From assembly GCF_009910325.1 (NCBI RefSeq), contig NZ_SUMG01000007.1:121696-185695 (forward strand): a stretch of 64,000 nt of DNA, given 5' to 3'. This stretch comes from Isachenkonia alkalipeptolytica. Its GTDB lineage: Bacteria > Bacillota > Clostridia > Peptostreptococcales > T1SED10-28. The notes beneath the pieces are model-generated. The model did no database searches and was not told where the DNA came from. It was given only the letters and a program-made list of their open reading frames with translations. The position numbers and the translations under genes were made by a program. Of this stretch, positions 1 through 7,029 are shown in pieces (the stretch's first letter is position 1; every line of letters starts with the position of its first letter).

Positions 1-110
1 GACTATTGATTCACATAACAGACTATTGATCCACATAAGAGACTATTGATCCACATAAGAGACTATTGATCCACATAAGAGACTATTGATCCACATAACA
101 GACTATTGGT
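1..110. repeat. 20-bp tandem repeat array
   Basis: Five 20-bp units start at 1, 21, 41, 61 and 81, each beginning GACTATTGAT and ending CACATAAGA or CACATAACA; a diverged sixth begins at 101. The array probably continues to the left of the window. There are no spacers, so it is not a CRISPR array. It lies just past the 3' end of the MtnA-like gene. Confidence 0.95.
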
Positions 111-119
111 CCGTCTGCA

Positions 120-137
120 GGGATGCCGTTGCATCCC
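120..137 (-). other. Hairpin directly after the mtnA-like stop codon
   Basis: GGGATGC, loop CGTT, GCATCCC forms a 7-bp stem that touches the TAA stop at 138-140. On the minus strand no T-run follows it, so it is not a classical intrinsic terminator. It may protect the mRNA 3' end; that is inference. Confidence 0.5.
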
Positions 138-1190
138 TTAATAATATCCCGCTTCTCCCTGCTTAAAATAATCCCTGATATTATAGGGGGTGTAGATACC
201 CCGATCGGTTACTACAGCGGAAACATAGGCCGGAGGAGTGATATCAAAAGCCGGGTAATAGCCCTTAACCCCCTCCAAGGTGGTTTTCACCCTTTGAAAT
301 TCCAGAACCTCTTTGGGATTTCGCTGCTCAATGACCAGATCCTCAGTGGAGGTCTTCCCCTGATCGGGAATGCCCGTGACGTAATAGGGGATCCCGAAAT
401 GCTTTGCCACAAGGGCCATCTGCATGGTTCCCACCTTGTTTACCACATGACCGTCGAGCACAATAGAGTCCGCCGCTGAAGTAAACACATCGATCTTTTT
501 TTCCTTCATGGTAACCCCCGCCATATTATCGCTGATTACCGTAACGGGATATCCCTGATCCTGAATCACACTGGCGGTAAGTCTCGCCCCTTGCAGGTAG
601 GGCCTGGTTTCCGGACAGTAAAACTCCAGATTCAGCCCTCGCCTCTTGGCTATGCGAAGCATCATTCCCACGATGGTTTCTCCGAAGCATTGGGTCATGA
701 TTTTCCCATCTTCGGGAAAGAGATCCACTAAATGCTCCGCCACTTCTTCCATTTTGCTGTACCTTCGGTTTAAGGACTCCAAGGTATGATTGAAAATCAT
801 CTCATCCGGGGCCCCGCCCCAGCGAAAACCCTCCTCCGCCGCCTCAATGCAGCCTCTTACCACCAGACGCATTCGATTGGCCGTGGTAGGCCGGGCGTTG
901 GCCAGAGTTTCCCCGGCCTTTTCCAGTTGTTCCAGCTGTTTTTCCATGGGCTCGTGTTCCACTTCCTTCGCCGCCAGGGCCATGCCCATACCGGCGGCGG
1001 TAAAGGGCCCCGCACTTTGGGTGACCATATCGGCGATGGCCTTTGCCACCTCCTGATGGGTTTTGCAAACCTCGTAGCGAACCACTCGGGGATAGACTCT
1101 CCGGTCTAAAATTTTTACCTGTCCCTTTTCATACCAGGCCACATTTTCATACTGCAACAAAAAAGCTAAGTCCCAGTCTTTTCGAATCAT
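138..1190 (-). CDS. MtnA-like sugar-1-phosphate aldose-ketose isomerase
   Basis: A 350-residue member of the eIF2B-alpha/MtnA superfamily, whose founder converts 5-methylthioribose-1-phosphate to the ribulose form. The substrate-site motif ARPTTAN lies near residue 100; the catalytic Cys is C168 (MTQCFGET) and the catalytic Asp D241 (SAADSIVLDGHVVNKVGT). I start it at the ATG at 1190, which overlaps the aldolase stop as ATGA and is preceded by GGGAGGGGAGG; the longer frame to 1232 has no good site. Coupled to a class II aldolase, it fits the DHAP shunt, in which 5-deoxypentose salvage products are isomerised and cleaved to DHAP and an aldehyde. No MtnK-type kinase is in view. Substrate not proven. 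Confidence 0.8.
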   Translation of the reverse strand: MIRKDWDLAFLLQYENVAWYEKGQVKILDRRVYPRVVRYEVCKTHQEVAKAIADMVTQSAGPFTAAGMGMALAAKEVEHEPMEKQLEQLEKAGETLANARPTTANRMRLVVRGCIEAAEEGFRWGGAPDEMIFNHTLESLNRRYSKMEEVAEHLVDLFPEDGKIMTQCFGETIVGMMLRIAKRRGLNLEFYCPETRPYLQGARLTASVIQDQGYPVTVISDNMAGVTMKEKKIDVFTSAADSIVLDGHVVNKVGTMQMALVAKHFGIPYYVTGIPDQGKTSTEDLVIEQRNPKEVLEFQRVKTTLEGVKGYYPAFDITPPAYVSAVVTDRGIYTPYNIRDYFKQGEAGYY

Positions 1191-1846
1191 AACTTTTCCT
1201 CCCCTCCCTGACCATAGCTGCCGAAACGCCAAACCATCTTTTCCATCTCTTCATCGGAGAGCATTCTGGGCTCCCCTAGGGTTTTGGTGCGGTAATATAC
1301 TTCGGCGCAAAATTCAATTTCCTCCGCCTTGGAAAAGGCACTGTCCAGGGTATTGCCTCCGGTTAGCAGTCCATGGTTGGAAAGCAGTACCGCAAAGCGC
1401 TCCTTCATACTTTCATAGGCCTTTTCCGCCAACTCTTCGGTGCCGAAGGTGGCGTAGGGGGCAACGGGAATATTACTGCCTCCCCCTACGGCAACCAGAT
1501 AATGCATGGCGGGGATCTCCCAGCCTAAGGTGGCCAGGGTGGTGGCGTATACCGAGTGTACATGCACCACCGCCCGGATATCCGTCCGTCTTTGATAAAA
1601 GGTTCGATGCATACCGTATTCACTGGAAGGCTTATGCTCCCCTTCCACCACATTTCCCCGAAGATCCATCACCAGAATATCCTCCGGTTGCAAGGAAAAA
1701 TAATCCATTCCGCTTGGGGTGATAATCATCATTTCTTCCTTTGGAATATATATGCTGATATTGCCTCCGGTACCCTTTGTCAGCCCTGAGGTAATGAGTT
1801 TTCTTCCATATTCGACAACCTGTTTTCTTTCCTGTTCATATATCAT
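1187..1846 (-). CDS. Class II aldolase (fuculose-phosphate aldolase family)
   Basis: A 219-residue class II aldolase/adducin-family enzyme, cytosolic and metal dependent. Visible are the N-terminal GTGGNIS phosphate-binding turn, HKPSSEYGMH with the likely catalytic Glu, HVHSVYATTLA with two metal His, and NHGLLTGG with the third His. The start at 1846 has AAAGGAGAGG in front; a longer frame to 1966 would have to read through a family A repeat and is unlikely. It is the first gene of a two-gene unit, ending in an ATGA overlap with the MtnA-like isomerase. The natural reading is cleavage of 5-deoxyribulose-1-phosphate or methylthioribulose-1-phosphate to DHAP plus an aldehyde. Fuculose- or rhamnulose-phosphate aldolase cannot be excluded. 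Confidence 0.82.
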   Translation of the reverse strand: MIYEQERKQVVEYGRKLITSGLTKGTGGNISIYIPKEEMMIITPSGMDYFSLQPEDILVMDLRGNVVEGEHKPSSEYGMHRTFYQRRTDIRAVVHVHSVYATTLATLGWEIPAMHYLVAVGGGSNIPVAPYATFGTEELAEKAYESMKERFAVLLSNHGLLTGGNTLDSAFSKAEEIEFCAEVYYRTKTLGEPRMLSDEEMEKMVWRFGSYGQGGEEKL

Positions 1847-1867
1847 TTTATCCTCTCCTTTGCACAA

Positions 1868-1912
1868 GATGACAGCGGGACGAGATGACAGCGGGACGGA
1901 GTTTTTGTCATC
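1868..1912 (-). repeat. Family A palindromic repeat, with partial duplicate
   Basis: A full 29-nt unit at 1884-1912 reads GATGACA, a 15-nt core with GCGGGACGGAG, TGTCATC; 16 nt of another copy (1868-1883) precede it. It sits directly upstream of the aldolase ribosome binding site. The outer 7-nt arms are an exact inverted repeat. Confidence 0.9.
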
Positions 1913-1964
1913 TTTTCTTCTTCCGTCCCTCTTCATAATATACCCCACATAAGAGGGTTTCAAC

Positions 1965-1999
1965 AAAAAAAAAGACCGAAAACCTTAAAGTCTTCGATC
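1965..1999 (-). terminator. Rho-independent terminator of the PDO gene
   Basis: On the minus strand GATCGAA and TTCGGTC form a stem (one G-U pair) followed by nine T. It lies about 35 nt past the stop codon of the disulfide oxidoreductase gene. Confidence 0.7.
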
Positions 2000-2033
2000 T
2001 CTTATTCCCATGAATTGGGAAGTATTTTAATTT

Positions 2034-2678
2034 TTACTGGGTTTTTTCAATCTCATCCAGGAAGGTATCTAAGGGCTGATTTCCCACGAATTCAAACTCA
2101 TCATTGATGACCACCTTCGGCACACTGGAGACATTAAATTTATTGGAAACCTCCCCAAAGGTTTGGGCTTCAATCATTTCTGCATCAATATGGGGATTTT
2201 CTAGCGCCAGTTTATGGGCTTTTTCCACGGCTCCCGGGCAATGGGGGCAGCTTAGGGTTACAAACACCTTGATATTTACCGGTTTTGTGATTTTGTCCAG
2301 CCGCGCTTGCAAGGATTCCGGCAGACTGTCTAAGGCTCCCGATACTTCCATAATACCCTTAATAAAAGAGTTTACTTCATGTCCTGCGGGAATTCCGTTG
2401 AATTTTATCCCACGATGTTTTTTCTCCCCATCCAACAGTACAATGCTGGGAGTCAGGGTTATGTCGTATTCCTTCGCCTTGTCTTGATGGGTATCCAGAT
2501 CATAGGCTTCCAAATGAATTTTTTCCGATAAGGTCTCCATTTCCTGCATGAAACTTTCCGTTTCCTCGCAGGTTTCGCAGGACTCTTTGTGGGTGAAGAG
2601 TCCGATGGTTACGTCCTCCTTCATACCTTCGAAAAATCCTGACAGTTGTTCGCGCATTTCATCATTTAATAGTGCCAT
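2034..2678 (-). CDS. Glutaredoxin-like protein disulfide oxidoreductase (PDO)
   Basis: A 214-residue cytosolic protein made of two thioredoxin folds in tandem. The N-terminal fold has CETC (C34-C37) with the cis-Pro motif TPSI at 77-80; the C-terminal fold has CPHC (C144-C147) and SVPKV. The layout matches archaeal/thermophile PDO proteins and the N-terminal half of AhpF; AhpF keeps only one active CXXC, while here both look intact. The start has GGAG upstream. It lies about 320 bp downstream of a thioredoxin-reductase-like gene on the same strand with AhpF-like features, so the pair probably acts as a split AhpF passing NAD(P)H electrons to disulfides or peroxiredoxins. No peroxiredoxin is nearby. 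Confidence 0.85.
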   Translation of the reverse strand: MALLNDEMREQLSGFFEGMKEDVTIGLFTHKESCETCEETESFMQEMETLSEKIHLEAYDLDTHQDKAKEYDITLTPSIVLLDGEKKHRGIKFNGIPAGHEVNSFIKGIMEVSGALDSLPESLQARLDKITKPVNIKVFVTLSCPHCPGAVEKAHKLALENPHIDAEMIEAQTFGEVSNKFNVSSVPKVVINDEFEFVGNQPLDTFLDEIEKTQ

Positions 2679-2707
2679 GGTAAATCGCTCCTTTTTTATA
2701 TTTATTA

Positions 2708-2957
2708 TTTGTTCTTTCTTATTGTTGACTTTGTTCTTTCTTATTGTTGACTTTGTTCTTTCTTATTGTTGACTGTTCCTTGGTTGGGGGCTTTGTTGCG
2801 GCGCTTCGTTAAGGGTGCCTGGTAGCGTTCCCGCTGTTCGCCTCCCTGCTGCGGATGCCGGGTGCAGTTCCTGCTGCGGGCCTTTCTGCTGCAGATGCCG
2901 CTACCGTTCCTGATGCCTGTCTTTCTGCTAAGGTTGCCGCTACCGTTCCTGCTACGG
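2708..2957. repeat. Two adjacent tandem-repeat arrays between trxB-like and PDO genes
   Basis: Three copies of a 22-bp unit (TTTGTTCTTTC then TTATTGTTGAC) fill 2708-2773. From 2827 a GC-rich 39-40 bp unit, each starting GTTCC and containing CTGCTG-type runs, repeats at 2827, 2867, 2906 and 2945 with drift. Together they fill most of the 320-bp gap; I see no gene or terminator in it. Confidence 0.85.
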
Positions 2958-2998
2958 ACCCTTGTTAGGGCACTGGTACTTCGCTCCCGGCGGCAGAC

Positions 2999-4000
2999 TT
3001 ACTTCGCCACCACCTGCTGGGGCGCTTCGATTTTTGCATGAGTGTTTAAATAATCGTTTACGGCTAACGCGACTTTTGCTCCATCTCCTGCAGAGGTAAT
3101 GATCTGCTTATAGGGAATCGTTGTAATATCCCCGGCGGCAAATACTCCTTTTACGTTGGTTCTGCCGTATCCGTCGACGATGATTTCCTTACGATCATTC
3201 ACTTCTACGTAGTCTTGAAAGGCATCGCTGTTGGGAAGATATCCGATTTCCACGAAAATCCCGTTGGTATTCATGATTCGTTGCTCTCCCGTATTCTTAT
3301 CCAGCACTTTGATGCCTGTGACCATAGCTTCTCCCAGAATCTCTTCCATTTGGGTATCTAAATGAATATGGATGTTGTCGTAGTTCTTTAACTGATCCAC
3401 CAACACCTGATCGGCTCTGAATTGGCTTCGGTGAACCAAATCCACCTTTGTGGCGATCTTCGCAAGATCAAGGGCGGATTCTACAGCGGTATTTCCGCCT
3501 CCGGCGATGACCACGTCCAGACCTTCAAAGAAGGGACCGTCGCAGATGGCACAGTAGGCCACCCCTTTTCCGGAAAACTCCTGCTCTCCGGGGATTCCCA
3601 GCTTTCTCGGTTTCGAACCGGTGGCAAGGACCAGGGTCCGGCTTTGATATACTTCGCCGTTGTTCAAATGAACCTTGTGCAGTTCGCCCTCTTTTGATAA
3701 TTTTTCCACCCGAACTTCTTTCAGTATGGGGACCTGTAAATTTTGCACATGGCTGATGAATTTATTGACCAGCCCTTCCCCGGTCATACTCTCATACCCC
3801 AAATAGTTTTCCACCATGGAGGTATCCATGACCTGTCCACCTAATCGCTCGGTGATGATTCCTACCTTCATACCCTTCCGTTTTGCATAAAGGGCGGTGT
3901 TTAGGCCGGCAGGTCCTCCGCCGATGATCAGTGTGTCGTATAGAACCTCTTCTTCCAGTTTTACCTTTGGTTCCTGGGTGATATCCAAATTCAATTCCAT
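2999..4000 (-). CDS. trxB: Thioredoxin reductase-like, AhpF-type flavoprotein
   Basis: 333 residues with the thioredoxin reductase fold: FAD motif GGGPAG (27-32), redox CAIC (C150-C153, usually CATC), the second nucleotide motif GGGNTAVE and the C-terminal FAD motif GVFAAGDI. The region that binds the NADPH 2'-phosphate is unusual: instead of HRRxxFRA it reads HRSQFRADQVL, one residue shorter and closer to AhpF, which prefers NADH. About 18 extra residues precede the fold. AAGGAGG lies before the ATG. With the neighbouring PDO protein it probably makes a two-piece AhpF-like reductase. The trxB name is a family label; cofactor choice is inference. Confidence 0.85.
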   Translation of the reverse strand: MELNLDITQEPKVKLEEEVLYDTLIIGGGPAGLNTALYAKRKGMKVGIITERLGGQVMDTSMVENYLGYESMTGEGLVNKFISHVQNLQVPILKEVRVEKLSKEGELHKVHLNNGEVYQSRTLVLATGSKPRKLGIPGEQEFSGKGVAYCAICDGPFFEGLDVVIAGGGNTAVESALDLAKIATKVDLVHRSQFRADQVLVDQLKNYDNIHIHLDTQMEEILGEAMVTGIKVLDKNTGEQRIMNTNGIFVEIGYLPNSDAFQDYVEVNDRKEIIVDGYGRTNVKGVFAAGDITTIPYKQIITSAGDGAKVALAVNDYLNTHAKIEAPQQVVAK

Positions 4001-4075
4001 AGATTATGGCCTCCTTAAAATTAGTAGTTCGTCGTTCAATCCAACCTATTTTTACTTTTTTATCATCTGTTCCTT

Positions 4076-4804
4076 TCAACAGTTGGAATCTTGGCTTTTA
4101 AGCACCTTGCAGATGCTGGATTCACTCAGTCCGCCAAAAAGACGGCCCAGCTCCTTTAAAGAAAGAGTGGTCTTTTTTCGATAATCCCAAATCTTTTGGT
4201 TTCGAAGCTTTTTATCCTTTAAAAATTCCTTTTCCTCAAGATTCAATTTCGAAAGCTCTTTGTATAGGGTTTCTTCAGCCTTTTCATAGGATTCGATACA
4301 GCCTAGGCAGTTCTCCTGCTTTTGGAAAGTATCCTGACACCGGAGTACCACATTCAAATCCTCGGTATCAACCAAGGTCGATGCCTTCAGCTTTTCTTCA
4401 TTGTAAAAACAGTAGCTGTTAAAACCCTGTTTTTCATGCTTTCCCTCTTGGTGAATCTCTTCGAAAACCCCTTTCACCGCCTGATGATCCGAAAGTAGCC
4501 TGCTGTAGTATCGGTCCTTAAACAGGGACTCCCGGGACTTTCGATAGAGGGCGTAGGAAATGTTCATGCTTTTCATCACCTGGGAGATATCCGAGCCGTT
4601 GGCATCGATCAGCAAGTGATATACCTCCTCCTGCTTAATGCAATAGGCATACACTTTAAATCCGAAGCGCTGCTTCTTATCCTCCAGAATTCCCAGGAAG
4701 GCCTGTCGATCCTTTTCATCCCGAAAAAGGGGCACCTCCTTGGAACCTTGCTGGCGAATGTAATAAATCCCATATTCATCTTTTTCCCTGGACTTTCTCG
4801 GCAT
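4076..4804 (-). CDS. RAYT-like (REP-associated transposase relative), catalytically dead
   Basis: 242 residues beginning MPRKSREKDEYGIYYI, the N-terminal signature of RAYT/TnpA-REP proteins of the Y1 HUH superfamily. Aligned by eye to the intact RAYT at 59640-60527, the HUH motif NHIHLLM is EVYHLLI here (first His replaced by Val61) and the Tyr of RYIHQNP is replaced by Glu116. Both residues needed for strand cleavage are missing, yet the frame is open. The C-terminus keeps a helix-turn-helix-like segment (LKELGRLFGGLSESSICKVL). The start at 4804 matches the family start and has GGTGGTGAG before it; a family A repeat lies 21 bp upstream. Likely a DNA-binding domesticated relative or decaying gene. 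Confidence 0.75.
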   Translation of the reverse strand: MPRKSREKDEYGIYYIRQQGSKEVPLFRDEKDRQAFLGILEDKKQRFGFKVYAYCIKQEEVYHLLIDANGSDISQVMKSMNISYALYRKSRESLFKDRYYSRLLSDHQAVKGVFEEIHQEGKHEKQGFNSYCFYNEEKLKASTLVDTEDLNVVLRCQDTFQKQENCLGCIESYEKAEETLYKELSKLNLEEKEFLKDKKLRNQKIWDYRKKTTLSLKELGRLFGGLSESSICKVLKSQDSNC

Positions 4805-4824
4805 CTTCTCACCACCCTTCATAG

Positions 4825-4853
4825 ATGACAGCGGGACGGAGTTTCTGTCATCC
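4825..4853 (-). repeat. Family A palindromic repeat upstream of the RAYT-like gene
   Basis: A single 29-nt unit with exact GATGACA/TGTCATC arms and one change in the core (TTTCT for TTTTT). It lies just before the ribosome binding site of the dead RAYT, the position where a RAYT commonly carries its own repeat. Confidence 0.9.
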
Positions 4854-5150
4854 CACTTTGAAATTTCTTCCTGTTTTTCTTTGTATTTTCCGATAACTGT
4901 CCTATTTCTTAATTGCATTTTTTTCATATTCTTTGTCTTGATTGCTATAATTCACATTATACACCCTTTGATATAAAATTCAAGTACCGTCCCCGAAGTT
5001 TTTATTTTCTGATAACTTTTTCCTTTGATACCCGAAAATCCGTAAATAAAAACGAAAAAAAAGACCTCGGAAAATCGAGATCTTCAACCACTATAGGATA
5101 TTGCGTTCTTCCCTTCCCATACCTGCTTTTCTTCACCCTCTATCAATGGA

Positions 5151-5355
5151 GATGATAAAAACTCCGTCCGCTGTCACGCTGTCATTCTTCGCCCTCTATA
5201 AAAAAGATGACAAAAACTCCGTCCGCTGTCACGCTGTCATTCTTCGCCCTCTATAAATAAGATGACAAAAACTCCGTCCGCTGTCACGCTGTCATTCTTC
5301 GCCCTCTATAAAAAAGATGACAAAGACTCCGTCCCGCTGTCATCCCGCTGTCATC
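5151..5355 (-). repeat. 55-bp tandem array built on family A, ending at the murJ stop
   Basis: Units begin at 5151, 5206, 5261 and 5316, exactly 55 bp apart. Each has GATGA(C/T)AAAAACTCCGTCC, GCTGTCACGCTGTCAT and the filler TCTTCGCCCTCTATAAA. The last unit is shortened and its GCTGTCATC touches the TAG stop of murJ at 5356-5358. The rest of 4854-5150 is AT-rich and shows nothing else. Confidence 0.92.
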
Positions 5356-6933
5356 CTATTTTTTGAACACCAGGCCTTTGACCATTTCCACCTCTTCGAT
5401 GTTAAAGAAGAATAACATCAAAAGGTACACGGCGGCGCCTAGCAGGATGGTCATAAAAAGCATCAGCAGTTCCGGCAGCGGGGCCTGATAGAGCCCCGCT
5501 TCGGTAAACCAGCCAGTGCCGAAAATCCAGGCTACGCCAAGGATTGCCCCCGCCATGACCAGGGAGGCGGCGCAGGATTTCCCGGCGCAGAGAAGCATTT
5601 TTTTCCCTCCGGGAAAAGCCATCTTCTTTCTCAGCTCTTTCAGCAGCAAATAGGCTCCCAACAGGGAGGCGATGCTGGTTCCCAGGGCTAAGCCCCCGTG
5701 ACCGAAGAACGGAACGAAGAGCAGGTTCAAGGCAATATTTAAGGCCACAACGTATATTCCGTTTTCCATCGGGGTTTTGGTGTCCTGCAAAGAGTAAAAA
5801 CCCCGGATCATCATTTCCCGCAGACCGATGCCCACAAATCCGATGGCGTAGAAGCTGAGGGCATAGGCGGTCATTCCTGTGGACCAGGCATCAAACTCCC
5901 CCCGCTGAAACAGCACCCGGATCATAGGCTCCGCCAACAACAAAGTCCCCGCCGCAACGGGAATGGTCAAGAGCAGCATCACATTCATACCTTTTAACAG
6001 CATTCGGTTGAAAGTAACCGGATTGTTCAAATCCCCTTCCCGGGACAGGATGGGATAGATGATGGTGACAATGGATAAAATGAACACCCCGTACACCAGG
6101 GCTTTCACTTTTTCTGCATAGTTCAGCGCGGAGACGCTGCCCGAAATCAGTCCCGAGGCCAGGGCCCGGTCCACCACCACGTTGAATTTACTGACCATGG
6201 TTCCTAATATCACCGGACCCACAAAGCGAAAGGTTCTTTTTACGTTTTGATCCCTCAAGGCTTCCGAAATCCCGGTTTTGGGATCATAGCGCCAGCCGAT
6301 CTTCCTGCCGAAGCCCATAGTCAGTAGCCACTGCAGAACATTGGCTATCACTGCGGTAATCATCAATCCCGTAAGACCGTACTGGTCCCCCATGAAAATC
6401 AGAAAGATAAAATAAGGAATGTTAAAGGGAATACCCATCAGTGCGGGGAAAGCAAAACTTTCCTTGCTGTGGATATAGGCGTTAAACACATCGGTGAGCA
6501 CCACTGCCACCATGCTGGGTAGCCCAATTCGAACCAGTCGAACCGTAAAATCAAACACCTCTTCTTCAAAACCTCCGGCAAAAAGGCTCACCAAAAACGG
6601 GGCCGCTACGTAAAAGACCCCGATGGCTCCCAGAGCACCTATAAAAATCAGCAGACTAAAGCGGCTAAGGTAACGGTTTTCTTCCCTGTCGCCTTCTCGT
6701 TTTCGTATCCCGGTAAAGATAGGGATCATGCTTTGCCTCAGGGCCAGGGCGATGATGGTGATTAACACCCCGTTGATAGTAAGCGCCATAAAAAAGGCAT
6801 CAGTTTCTCCCCCCAGGCCGAAGCGAAAACCGATCAGCATTTCCCGTAGGAAACCCATGATTTTGCTAAGACTTGTAAGAACCATTACCAATATCGCTGA
6901 TTTTGTTGCTTTTTCCAGTCGACTACCCTGCAT
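5356..6933 (-). CDS. murJ: Lipid II flippase MurJ (MviN family)
   Basis: A 525-residue polytopic membrane protein of the MOP superfamily. The N-terminus (TSLSKIMGFLREMLIGFRFG, then ETDAFFMAL) is the hallmark of MurJ, which moves lipid-linked peptidoglycan precursor across the cytoplasmic membrane; about 14 hydrophobic segments fit the family. ATAGGAGC lies ahead of the ATG. It follows the ABC-F gene on the same strand after a 96-bp gap filled by a 13-bp tandem repeat, so co-transcription is possible. No wzy/wzx genes are nearby, so the cell-wall role is preferred over O-unit export. The 3' end runs into a family A array. Confidence 0.88.
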   Translation of the reverse strand: MQGSRLEKATKSAILVMVLTSLSKIMGFLREMLIGFRFGLGGETDAFFMALTINGVLITIIALALRQSMIPIFTGIRKREGDREENRYLSRFSLLIFIGALGAIGVFYVAAPFLVSLFAGGFEEEVFDFTVRLVRIGLPSMVAVVLTDVFNAYIHSKESFAFPALMGIPFNIPYFIFLIFMGDQYGLTGLMITAVIANVLQWLLTMGFGRKIGWRYDPKTGISEALRDQNVKRTFRFVGPVILGTMVSKFNVVVDRALASGLISGSVSALNYAEKVKALVYGVFILSIVTIIYPILSREGDLNNPVTFNRMLLKGMNVMLLLTIPVAAGTLLLAEPMIRVLFQRGEFDAWSTGMTAYALSFYAIGFVGIGLREMMIRGFYSLQDTKTPMENGIYVVALNIALNLLFVPFFGHGGLALGTSIASLLGAYLLLKELRKKMAFPGGKKMLLCAGKSCAASLVMAGAILGVAWIFGTGWFTEAGLYQAPLPELLMLFMTILLGAAVYLLMLFFFNIEEVEMVKGLVFKK

Positions 6934-6958
6934 ATTTTTAGCTCCTATCCCCCACCTT

Positions 6959-7028
6959 CAGTGGTATCTTTCAGTGGCATCTTTCAGTGTTATCTTTCAG
7001 TGGCATCTTTCAGTGGCATCTTTCAGCG
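6959..7028. repeat. 13-bp tandem repeat between ABC-F gene and murJ
   Basis: About 5.4 copies of CAGTGG(C/T)ATCTTT start at 6959, 6972, 6985, 6998, 7011 and 7024, filling nearly the whole intergenic gap. Confidence 0.92.
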
Positions 7029-7029
7029 C

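Noticed and set aside
1..110. Possible CRISPR array
   Set aside because: The 20-bp units are directly adjacent without spacers, and no cas gene is nearby. The 55-bp array at 5151 also has identical filler rather than variable spacers.
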